Shown: in pieces, positions 7,228 through 12,679 of the stretch
Layout: each line of letters opens with the position of its first letter
How positions within the stretch are numbered: position 1 is the first letter of the stretch
Origin: Lentisphaeria bacterium UBA1784
GTDB taxonomy: Bacteria; Verrucomicrobiota; Lentisphaeria; Victivallales; Victivallaceae
DNA: 13,619 bases
Direction of reading: 5' to 3'
Assembly: GCA_002315455.1 (NCBI GenBank)
Contig: DCGG01000048.1
Span: forward strand, 9,053 to 22,671
Program-made: the position numbers and the translations under genes
Notes under the pieces: generated by a model
Seen by the model: only the letters and a program-made list of their open reading frames with translations
Told to the model about the DNA's origin: nothing
The model's database searches: none

Positions 7228-8006
7228 CGGGACACCTCCAGCATAGACACGCCGCAGAGGGCGGTCAGATGAGCGTATGCACTGCGCCGAAGAAGCGCGG
7301 CCAGCCGCCGGAGCCGGAGTTCCCGGCCGGGGGCATCCGGTTCCGCTTCCAACTGCTTCAGCGCCCTGCGGACCTCCGGATCGGAGACCCGTTCTGGATG
7401 CCGCAGAAAATACTCCTGGATCGCAGCCGCCGCAAGCGCCTGCACCTCCGACACCTCCCGGCGGAGCCGCAACCGGTAGTCCTTCACCAGCTGTGCCAGC
7501 GCCCCCGAATGCTTCCCTGCGCTCTCCGGCGCAAGCTGGACCACCTGCGCAGTCCATGCGGCGTCGAGGGCGTCCTCATTGGAAAAGTCCTGCCAGGCCG
7601 CCGCCGCCCCGGGGACGAAGGAGTCCCGGGCCGGGCCGGAACGGGAGAGTTTCCCTTCCCGGATCACGCCCGCAAAATCGTAGCGCTTCTCGCCGGAGAC
7701 CGGATCGACGGAGAGGAACTCCTTCAGCCCGTAGCGGATACGGTACTGCTCCGCCACGCGTTCCAAAGCGGTCAGAAGTTCCGCCTGTTCCGCCTGTGCG
7801 ATCCGCTGCTTCATCTGGTCGATGCGGTCAATCTCGCCGTGGACTTTGCTGACAAAGAGAAAGAAGGCCAACATGAAAATCAGCATGAGCGCCAGCGCCA
7901 CCTGCAGAAAGACCGAGTTCAACTCGTCCATGTCCGCATCGGCGTCGCGCCTTCCATGGAGCACCTTCAGCAGTTGCGAGCGAAGGTTCTTGGGCAGTTC
8001 CGCCAT
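7224..8006 (-). CDS. Single-helix membrane protein, probable B subunit (ExbD/TolR/MotB/ZorB-like position) of a motor-like complex
   Basis: The 260-residue product has a short basic then acidic N-terminus (acidic run DADADMDE, 21-28), one membrane helix at ~29-52, and a ~208-residue region that should be periplasmic. The helix contains ALMLIFM, close to the LLLIFM of TolR and LIIFM of ExbD. Aligned on that motif, the essential Asp of TolR (Asp23) and ExbD (Asp25) falls on Gln35. The nearest acids are Asp27 and Glu28 at the helix start, roughly where MotB's Asp lies relative to its helix. The periplasmic part begins as a probable coiled coil (residues 55-85) and then becomes largely helical. 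I see no OmpA/MotB peptidoglycan-binding motif. It follows the A-subunit gene by 4 nt with ribosome site GAGGTG and overlaps the third gene by 4 nt. Assignment rests on topology, motif and context. Confidence 0.7.
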   Translation of the reverse strand: MAELPKNLRSQLLKVLHGRRDADADMDELNSVFLQVALALMLIFMLAFFLFVSKVHGEIDRIDQMKQRIAQAEQAELLTALERVAEQYRIRYGLKEFLSVDPVSGEKRYDFAGVIREGKLSRSGPARDSFVPGAAAAWQDFSNEDALDAAWTAQVVQLAPESAGKHSGALAQLVKDYRLRLRREVSEVQALAAAAIQEYFLRHPERVSDPEVRRALKQLEAEPDAPGRELRLRRLAALLRRSAYAHLTALCGVSMLEVSR

Positions 8007-8010
8007 GGCA

Positions 8011-8895
8011 TCACCTCAACGCGTCCCGAACCGCCTCCAGCTGCCGCCGGAGTCGGGCCGCCTCCTCGGCGGCAGCGGAAAGATCCGCTTCCAAAGAGCC
8101 GTTGCGCTCCAGAAGCTTCGTGTTTTCCGCGGCGAGGACGGTCTGATGCGCCTGCAGCGCCTTCACCGTTTCCCCGAGGCTGGCAAGGCAGTCCAGGATC
8201 TCCCGGTGCCAGCGCTTCTCCGCCTCCCTTCCGGAAGCGAGTTCATTGTGGAAGCGGTCCAACTCCTCCCGTCCTGCGGCGGCGGCATCCCCGAACTCCC
8301 GGAAGCCCTTTTCCGCCGCGGCAAGTCCCGTCAGCAGAGAATCCGTGAGCGATGCGAGGGAACTCGCTTCCGGGTCCTCTCCCAAAGCCCGGCTACGGAG
8401 GCGGTTCATCCAGGGCTGTAGCCAGAGCGGCTCCAGCACCATCACCCAAACGATGGCGGCCAAGGTGGAAAACATGGCGGTGTGAAGGCACCGCATCAGC
8501 GCGGTAATGGAGATCTCATCCGCCGGATAGAAACCGATCAGCACGATCCCCCAGAGAGTCCCGAGGAGTCCGAATGCGATGTTCATGCGGTCGTATCCGG
8601 CGAAGAAAGGCCACCCTTCCCCCCGCCGGAGCCGCAAAAGCCCCCGGAACATCAGCAACGTTCCGAAGAAGGGAATGAACGTGGTCACGGTACTGACGTC
8701 GATGGTGCTCCAGTCGAGGCAGGGCCAGAGACCGGAAGACGCGGCGTTCCCGGTTTCCCCGGAAAACAGGGCACAGTGATAGCGCAGGGAACTCACCAGA
8801 TTGTTGCCCCAGAGCAGGGCAAAAAAGAGCGTGCACGCCCCCGTCGCCAACAATGCGAAGAAGGGAGCCTTGACCTTGGAAGAGTTCGTTTTCAT
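8011..8895 (-). CDS. MotA/TolQ/ExbB-like membrane protein with coiled-coil cytoplasmic tail (A subunit)
   Basis: The 294-residue product has four predicted membrane helices (about 11-31, 69-88, 104-123 and 133-158). The third carries GLLGTLWGI (109-117), nearly identical to the TolQ signature GLFGTVWGI, with Thr113 at the position of a conserved pore threonine. A second conserved-type threonine lies in helix four (CLHTAMFSTLAAI). Basic residues at 85-92 and 165-168 fit an inside orientation of the 2-3 loop and the tail. The 32-68 loop would be periplasmic and contains Cys41 and Cys59, a possible disulfide. Residues 160-294 form a long charged cytoplasmic tail, heptad-like from ~225. Four helices plus a long coiled tail resemble MotA and especially ZorA more than compact TolQ/ExbB. 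The family supplies the ion channel of proton- or sodium-driven envelope motors. It is the first gene of a three-gene operon. Confidence 0.8.
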   Translation of the reverse strand: MKTNSSKVKAPFFALLATGACTLFFALLWGNNLVSSLRYHCALFSGETGNAASSGLWPCLDWSTIDVSTVTTFIPFFGTLLMFRGLLRLRRGEGWPFFAGYDRMNIAFGLLGTLWGIVLIGFYPADEISITALMRCLHTAMFSTLAAIVWVMVLEPLWLQPWMNRLRSRALGEDPEASSLASLTDSLLTGLAAAEKGFREFGDAAAAGREELDRFHNELASGREAEKRWHREILDCLASLGETVKALQAHQTVLAAENTKLLERNGSLEADLSAAAEEAARLRRQLEAVRDALR

Positions 8896-8943
8896 GGAAA
8901 TATCCCCGGTTACAAACGTTACCTCAAAAATACGCGTTTCAAT

Positions 8944-8972
8944 AAGATAGTGCTGATTGCTCCACTTGTCAA
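8944..8972 (-). promoter_or_regulatory. Promoter of the three-gene motor-like operon
   Basis: On the minus strand a perfect TTGACA (plus-strand 8967-8972) is followed after 17 bp by TATCTT (8944-8949), which matches the -10 consensus at 4 of 6 positions. It lies 16 bp downstream of the ZIP transporter stop and gives a leader of about 40 nt before the ATG at 8895. The ribosome site there is weak (GGGGAT), unlike those of the two following genes. The operon is therefore probably transcribed independently of the ZIP gene. Confidence 0.6.
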
Positions 8973-8987
8973 GCGCCGGACGCGCCT

Positions 8988-9752
8988 TTACAGAGCCTCC
9001 AGGATCCGCTGTACGAGGAGGACCAGCAGAAATCCGCCGATCATGGAGAAGGTGGCCAGTTTTTCGTTGCCGTGGGCGTGGGTCTCCGGGATCATTTCAT
9101 CGCTGATCACGTAGAGCATGGCTCCCCCCGCAAAAGCGAGGATCAGCGGCAACATTCCGGCGGCCACGGCGATCAGCAGATATCCGAGGCCGATCCCGGC
9201 GATGCTGATAAGGCCGATCCCGAAAGAGATGCTCATGGTCCGCCGGGAGGAAACGCCGATGGAGAGCAGCGGCACCGCGATCACCATGGCTTCCGGGATG
9301 TTCTGGAGCGCGAGGGAACCGGTGACGGTGAGAATGTCCCCCGGGTCACCGGTGCCGAAACTTACCCCCGCAGCCAGCCCTTCCGGCAGTTTGTGGATGG
9401 CGATGGCGGCGACGAAGAGCAATACCTTGCCCACTCCGGCATTGTGCGCGTGGCTCTCCTGATCCAATCCGGCGAGACGGTGCAAATGGGGAGTGATCCG
9501 GTCCAGCATGCTGACAAGAAGCGCCCCCAGCAGGACACCAATGGCGGTCAGAGGCAGAGCGGAGCCGGGGTTTCCGGACCGCGTTGCCGGCAGAATCAGG
9601 CCCAATACCGCCGCCGCAAGCATGATTCCCGAGGCCGCCCCGAGGATCCCGTCGTTGAACTTGTGGGGGATCCTGCGGATCAGCAGACCGGCCGCAGTTC
9701 CCGCCACGGTGGAAAGCCCCATGGCCAAAGCCGAAACGATTAGAAGTCGCAT
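8988..9752 (-). CDS. ZIP-family divalent metal transporter (ZupT/GufA-like)
   Basis: This is a 254-residue membrane protein with about eight helices. It has the two ZIP metal-site motifs: HKLPEG (residues 120-125) in helix four and NIPEA (151-155) in helix five. A third motif, ISDEMIPETH (216-225), is typical of the ZupT/GufA branch. A short loop, HLHRLAGLDQESHAH (about 89-103), is histidine-rich and may bind metal on the cytoplasmic side. The family imports zinc, iron, manganese or other divalent ions. The start at 9752 has GGAGAG eight bases upstream. Any promoter must lie in the 84-bp gap before the DUF4037 gene, where I find none convincing, so it may be the last gene of the transcript starting at 11583. 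Confidence 0.88.
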   Translation of the reverse strand: MRLLIVSALAMGLSTVAGTAAGLLIRRIPHKFNDGILGAASGIMLAAAVLGLILPATRSGNPGSALPLTAIGVLLGALLVSMLDRITPHLHRLAGLDQESHAHNAGVGKVLLFVAAIAIHKLPEGLAAGVSFGTGDPGDILTVTGSLALQNIPEAMVIAVPLLSIGVSSRRTMSISFGIGLISIAGIGLGYLLIAVAAGMLPLILAFAGGAMLYVISDEMIPETHAHGNEKLATFSMIGGFLLVLLVQRILEAL

Positions 9753-9764
9753 CTGTCAATCTCT

Positions 9765-9777
9765 CCATATGATATGG
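9765..9777. promoter_or_regulatory. Palindrome next to the ZIP transporter ribosome site
   Basis: CCATATGATATGG is a perfect palindrome with 6-bp arms and one central base, ending about 13 bp before the ZIP start codon and overlapping the first bases of its ribosome site on the minus strand. It could be a small operator for metal control, but I cannot match it to a known metalloregulator site and 6-bp arms can occur by chance. Confidence 0.25.
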
Positions 9778-9791
9778 TTACTCAAAATCCC

Positions 9792-9817
9792 GACTTGTCA
9801 GACTTGTCGGACTTGTG
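9792..9817. repeat. Short tandem repeat, three 9-bp units
   Basis: GACTTGTC occurs at 9792-9799 and 9801-9808, followed by GACTTGTG at 9810-9817, so three copies of an 8-bp core repeat with 9-bp period. It sits in the 84-bp gap between the DUF4037 gene and the ZIP gene. The unit is not self-complementary. Possible meanings are a slippage-prone simple repeat or an array of regulator half-sites. Confidence 0.7.
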
Positions 9818-9836
9818 GTCCCGTCTCTGCGGTCGG

Positions 9837-10751
9837 CTACGCCATGGGGTGCAGAGCCTGCAGTTCCCGGTTGGGGATGTGGTCCCGCACTGAGAAGGCG
9901 TGGGCTTCCAAATAGGAGCCCTCCGCATCGGAAATATCCTGCCGCCGCAGTTCGGAGACAATGGTGTCCGCGATGAGTTCCACCACCTCCAGTTTCAGTT
10001 CGTGGGAGCCTTCGCCCCGGAGCAGGAACTCCAGCGAATCTGCCAAGCCGTTCAGCCGGGGCAGTTCCCGCATGGCCCGGAAGAGCCACTTGTAGTAGGG
10101 CGCCCACCGGCGATTCAGCAGAAATACCGCCGCAGCCGCCTCCCGGACGAACTCCGTCAGCGCCAGTTGCGCGGCCCCGTCCTCCCCATGGCGGTGACAG
10201 CGGTCGAAGTTGTACTGTCCGCTCTGGGCCATGAGAATGCAACGGGCGGAGAGCCGCTTCAACCGGATCTCCTCCGGCGGGTCCAGAAGCCCCTCCCGGA
10301 TGCGGGAAAACTCCCCCGGATCGTCCCGGAAGACCGCGCCGTTGACCGCTTCCGCCAGCGCGTAGTCGGGGATATTCAGCCACGTCCGCCAGTTGGAGGG
10401 GACTCCGGGACAGCCGATGTGCCTCCGGTAGAAGTCCCCGATGAGGCAGACCCCATGCTCCTTTTCGCCGAAGCGGCTCTCCTTCGCACCGAAGTCCCGG
10501 GGCGGATGCTCCTTCAGTAGCCGTTCATAGGCCCGCCCCAGCCGGAATCCGAAAGCCCGGTCGTCCTCCTCGGTGAGCCACAGGGCGAACCCCACCGAAA
10601 AGTCGTGGTCCCGGGAAATCTCGTCATCGAAGCCGAAACACTCCGAACCGTGCCCGGCCAGTCCCACCGCGATCCGCTCCGCCGGAAACTCCGCCAGCAT
10701 GGGACGGCCGAACTCCTCGTAATAGGCGCGCGCCAGTTCAATTCCCGCCAT
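9837..10751 (-). CDS. DUF4037-family nucleotidyltransferase-like protein
   Basis: The 304-residue product has the DUF4037 N-terminus: GLAGHGSECFGFDDEISRDHD at about 30-50. The G-S motif followed by paired acids resembles the active site of nucleotidyltransferase-fold enzymes (GS...DxD), so Asp42/Asp43 or Asp48/Asp50 could bind metal, but the substrate of the family is unknown. A later segment (VFLLNRRWAPYYKWLFRAM, about 209-227) is also family-typical. No signal peptide or membrane helix is visible, so it should be cytoplasmic. Its start overlaps the end of the TPR gene by 14 bp with only a weak ribosome site, pointing to translational coupling. TPR and DUF4037 proteins are, as far as I recall, often found together, consistent with a joint function. 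Confidence 0.8.
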   Translation of the reverse strand: MAGIELARAYYEEFGRPMLAEFPAERIAVGLAGHGSECFGFDDEISRDHDFSVGFALWLTEEDDRAFGFRLGRAYERLLKEHPPRDFGAKESRFGEKEHGVCLIGDFYRRHIGCPGVPSNWRTWLNIPDYALAEAVNGAVFRDDPGEFSRIREGLLDPPEEIRLKRLSARCILMAQSGQYNFDRCHRHGEDGAAQLALTEFVREAAAAVFLLNRRWAPYYKWLFRAMRELPRLNGLADSLEFLLRGEGSHELKLEVVELIADTIVSELRRQDISDAEGSYLEAHAFSVRDHIPNRELQALHPMA

Positions 10752-11547
10752 AGATCAGGTCCGCCCTCCGGTTGAGTTCGAGCTCGTCCAGAAAGAATCC
10801 GAGATAGCCGAAGCCCCCCGCGCACTTCCGGCAGGTGTGGGCATAATAGCTGTCGCGTTTCACGTCGGGATCGTCGAAGCATTTCCGCGCCTCGCCGACG
10901 CACTCCGCCACCCGGGAGTCCTCCGGATCTCTATCGTAGTAGAGCCGAGCAAGATTGATCCAGGTGACGGGACGGTCGGGAGAGGTACGCTCCAGAATGG
11001 CCAGCGCACGGCGGAGACAGAGTTCCGCATTCTCATCCTCACCCACGGATTGGTAGGCTGCGGCGAAATTGTTGAAAAGTCCGGCGAAGCGCCAGTCCTT
11101 CGGATCCAGACGTTCCCGGTAGATCCGGGCGACCTCCTCGTAGAGCCGCAGCGCCCGCACCGGATTCCCGAAGGCGTGGAGCGCCGTGGCCGCGTTGAGC
11201 ATGATCGTGGCGCCGCCCACGGTGGCCTGCTGCCCCAGTTCCCGGATCAGCGACAGGCCGTCCTCAATGGCGGGCAGGCCCCGTTCCGGATCGTTCTCCA
11301 TGCGGTAGTGTCCCATGAGTTCGCTCAGGATGGAGAGTTCGCTCATGCGGTCGCCGAGTTTTCCGGCTTCCTCCCGCCAATGGCGCAGATGCGCTCCCAC
11401 GCCCGCGGCGTCCTCCTGCTGAAAGAGTTCGTCGCTGCGACGCAGTACTTCCGCGAGGGGGATCCGTTCCTTCACCTCCGGCGGGGGCGGCGCATCCGGA
11501 CGGCACAGCGGGCAGGCAGGTTCCTGAAAATCTTCACGGTCCAACAT
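10738..11547 (-). CDS. TPR-repeat protein with terminal cysteine pairs, partner of DUF4037 protein
   Basis: The 269-residue protein is nearly all helical. It contains TPR-like units from about residue 68 to 200, the clearest being NAATALHAFGNPVRALRLYEE and FAAAYQSVGEDENAELCLRRA. CPLC lies near the N-terminus (12-15) and CRKC near the C-terminus (239-242); four cysteines in two CxxC pairs could form a structural zinc site joining the ends, which I infer. It has no signal peptide. TPR proteins mediate protein contacts, and the 14-bp overlap with the DUF4037 gene suggests that protein is its partner. The ATG at 11547 has AGAGGAGC upstream and is served by the near-consensus promoter at 11590-11617. 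Confidence 0.75.
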   Translation of the reverse strand: MLDREDFQEPACPLCRPDAPPPPEVKERIPLAEVLRRSDELFQQEDAAGVGAHLRHWREEAGKLGDRMSELSILSELMGHYRMENDPERGLPAIEDGLSLIRELGQQATVGGATIMLNAATALHAFGNPVRALRLYEEVARIYRERLDPKDWRFAGLFNNFAAAYQSVGEDENAELCLRRALAILERTSPDRPVTWINLARLYYDRDPEDSRVAECVGEARKCFDDPDVKRDSYYAHTCRKCAGGFGYLGFFLDELELNRRADLIYGGN

Positions 11548-11589
11548 GATTTCTGCTCCTCTTTTTCCCGGTCTTTTCCTGACGGCGTT

Positions 11590-11617
11590 ATTATACTTGA
11601 AATCGGGGATTTGTCAA
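11590..11617 (-). promoter_or_regulatory. Near-consensus promoter of the TPR-DUF4037 operon
   Basis: On the minus strand a perfect TTGACA (plus-strand 11612-11617) and a perfect TATAAT (11590-11595) are separated by 16 bp. Transcription would begin near 11583 and give a ~36-nt leader ending in the AGAGGAGC ribosome site. This is the strongest promoter by sequence in the window. Such a match suggests strong constitutive expression unless a repressor acts; no operator is obvious. Confidence 0.8.
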
Positions 11618-11621
11618 GTCG

Positions 11622-11671
11622 TTTTCAAAAAAATTTTCCGGAAAAAAAACGCAATTTTTTTGTTTTTTTTC
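11622..11671. other. A/T-tract segment with a palindrome between divergent promoters
   Basis: This segment of the 340-bp gap contains runs of A and T (an A7, an A8, a T7 and a T8) and the 12-bp palindrome TTTTCCGGAAAA at 11634-11645. It lies just upstream of both the TPR promoter and the nrd promoter. Phased A/T tracts can bend DNA or act as UP elements for RNA polymerase. I see no gene here, and no plus-strand gene ends nearby, so I do not call it a terminator. Confidence 0.4.
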
Positions 11672-11699
11672 TTGCAATCGGCAAAACGCAGGTTATATT
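11672..11699 (+). promoter_or_regulatory. Promoter of the nrdG-nrdD operon
   Basis: TTGCAA (11672-11677) and TATATT (11694-11699) are separated by 16 bp; the -35 matches at 4 positions and the -10 at 5. The predicted start, near 11706, coincides with the first NrdR box, so bound NrdR would cover the start site. An A/T-rich segment directly upstream may strengthen it. Confidence 0.6.
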
Positions 11700-11705
11700 G
11701 AGAAC

Positions 11706-11721
11706 GAACAAGATATTGTGT
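11706..11721 (+). promoter_or_regulatory. NrdR box 1
   Basis: The sequence gaacaagatattgtgt fits the NrdR box consensus acaCwAtATaTwGtgt at 13 of 16 positions, including most core bases (C, A, AT, T, G). NrdR is the ATP/dATP-sensing zinc-finger repressor of ribonucleotide reductase genes and binds paired boxes. Its partner box starts 32 bp downstream. The site overlaps the predicted transcription start. Confidence 0.75.
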
Positions 11722-11737
11722 CATGCAAATCAGCGCA

Positions 11738-11753
11738 ACACAATATATAGTGA
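11738..11753 (+). promoter_or_regulatory. NrdR box 2
   Basis: The sequence acacaatatatagtga matches the NrdR box consensus at 15 of 16 positions. The 32-bp distance to box 1 is about three helical turns, the usual spacing for paired NrdR boxes, so both lie on the same face of the DNA. This makes NrdR control of the downstream anaerobic reductase genes likely; the nrdR gene itself is not in the window. Confidence 0.85.
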
Positions 11754-11773
11754 ATCAGGTTGCGATTCCTCCC

Positions 11774-11818
11774 TCTGCAGAAAACGGTATTCTGCAGACT
11801 TTCCGGACCGTTGCGGAA
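11774..11818 (+). promoter_or_regulatory. Two hairpins in the nrdG leader
   Basis: TCTGCAGAA (11774-11782) and TTCTGCAGA (11790-11798) form a perfect 9-bp stem with a 7-nt loop. Just after it, TTCCG (11801-11805) and CGGAA (11814-11818) form a 5-bp stem with an 8-nt loop. Both lie in a ~180-nt leader between the predicted transcription start and the nrdG ATG. No T-run follows, so these are not intrinsic terminators as they stand. I do not recognise a riboswitch; RNA stability or attenuation are possible roles. Confidence 0.5.
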
Positions 11819-11887
11819 GGGGGGACTGGTGTGATTTTTGGCAGATGAGGAAAGGTGCTGGAAGGCATCGTTTTTTGAGGAAATATC

Positions 11888-12583
11888 ATGCGTTTCGGAT
11901 TGCAGAAACTGACTCTCCTGGACTTCCCGGGACTTGTGGCCTGCACGGTCTTCACCTGCGGCTGCAACTTCCGCTGTCCCTTCTGCCACAACGCCTCTCT
12001 GGTGACGGGCAAGGAGGAGGAGATGGCGCTGGACGAGTCCGAACTGCTGGAGTTCCTCGGCTCCCGCACGAAGGTGCTGGACGGCGTCGCCATCACCGGC
12101 GGCGAACCTCTCCTCCACACCGGGACGATCGAACTCATGGGCAAGATCCGCCGGATGGGTTACAAGATCAAGCTGGACACCAACGGCTCCTTCCCGGACC
12201 GGCTCGCGCAGGTGCTGGAAGCCGGTCTGGCGGACCGGGTCGCCATGGACATCAAGAATTCGCCGGAAAAGTACGCCGTCACCAGCGGCAACCCCGCCGC
12301 CCTCGAAAAGGTGCGGGAGAGCGTCCGGCTGCTCATGGGACAATCCAAGGCAGCGTACGAGTTCCGGACCACCGTGGTGGACGGATTTCACGAGACGGCG
12401 GACTTCACCGCCATCGGTCAATGGATCAAGGGAGCGCCGGAGTACTACCTCCAGCCCTTCAAGGATTCCGGCGACCTCCTGCAGATGGAAGCGGGCAAAG
12501 GGAGTTTGTCCGACGAGAAACTCGCAGAATTTCTCGCCGCCGTCCGGCCCTGGGTTCCGGCGACGAAGATCCGCGGCCGCTGA
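11888..12583 (+). CDS. nrdG: Anaerobic ribonucleoside-triphosphate reductase activating protein (radical SAM)
   Basis: NrdG uses S-adenosylmethionine and a [4Fe-4S] cluster to place the glycyl radical on NrdD, switching on anaerobic dNTP synthesis. The 231-residue product has the radical-SAM cluster motif CNFRCPFC (Cys26, Cys30, Cys33) and the SAM-binding GGEP at 71-74. An N-terminal LQKLTLLDFPG, typical of the NrdG2-type activases, leads into it. The ATG at 11888 has GAGGA eight bases upstream. The reductase gene follows after 96 bp on the same strand, and the promoter region carries two NrdR boxes, both supporting NrdG over other radical-SAM activases. The activase precedes the reductase, the reverse of E. 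coli. Confidence 0.92.
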   Translation: MRFGLQKLTLLDFPGLVACTVFTCGCNFRCPFCHNASLVTGKEEEMALDESELLEFLGSRTKVLDGVAITGGEPLLHTGTIELMGKIRRMGYKIKLDTNGSFPDRLAQVLEAGLADRVAMDIKNSPEKYAVTSGNPAALEKVRESVRLLMGQSKAAYEFRTTVVDGFHETADFTAIGQWIKGAPEYYLQPFKDSGDLLQMEAGKGSLSDEKLAEFLAAVRPWVPATKIRGR

Positions 12584-12679
12584 GCCGGGGATATCCCGCG
12601 ATCACCAAAGAACAATGCAATAAAATCGTCATGCACTGACAGAAAACAAAAAGAGAAAGAAGGGAAAGGGAAGAAAATC

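Noticed and set aside
7228..7557. A 110-residue N-terminal extension of the third operon gene, starting at 7557
   Set aside because: It would overlap the B-subunit gene almost halfway, has a Gly/Ala/Pro-rich shadow composition, and would bury the signal peptide that begins at 7227.
5401..8348. Two long plus-strand open frames (5401-7272 and 6960-8348) opposite the motor-like operon
   Set aside because: Their translations are Arg/Pro/Gly-rich, low in complexity and without motifs. The minus-strand genes have signal peptides, membrane helices, ribosome sites and coupled stops.
5320..8895. Calling the three-gene operon a Zorya defence system or a TolQR/ExbBD system
   Set aside because: The channel subunit is ZorA/TolQ-like, but there is no OmpA domain in the B protein, no ZorC, ZorD or ZorE, and no TonB, TolA, TolB or Pal. 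The third gene fits none of these systems.
9792..9817. CRISPR-like repeats
   Set aside because: Units are only 8-9 bp and directly adjacent with no spacers.
11634..11671. TTTTCCGGAAAA palindrome followed by T-runs as an intrinsic terminator
   Set aside because: The stem is A/T-rich with only four G/C pairs in its centre and no loop, the T-runs do not follow it directly, and no plus-strand gene ends upstream.
11860..11880. GATG...CATCG followed by TTTTTT before nrdG as an attenuator
   Set aside because: The possible stem has only four base pairs around a long loop, too weak to support a terminator call.
10837..12639. A 600-codon plus-strand open frame running from the TPR gene across the regulatory region into nrdG
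   Set aside because: It crosses the AT-rich promoter region and reads nrdG in the wrong frame; the TPR and NrdG proteins explain the DNA.
12584..12679. A small gene between nrdG and nrdD
   Set aside because: Both ATGs in the gap run into stop codons within three codons; only the nrdD ribosome site and a 10-bp palindrome are visible.
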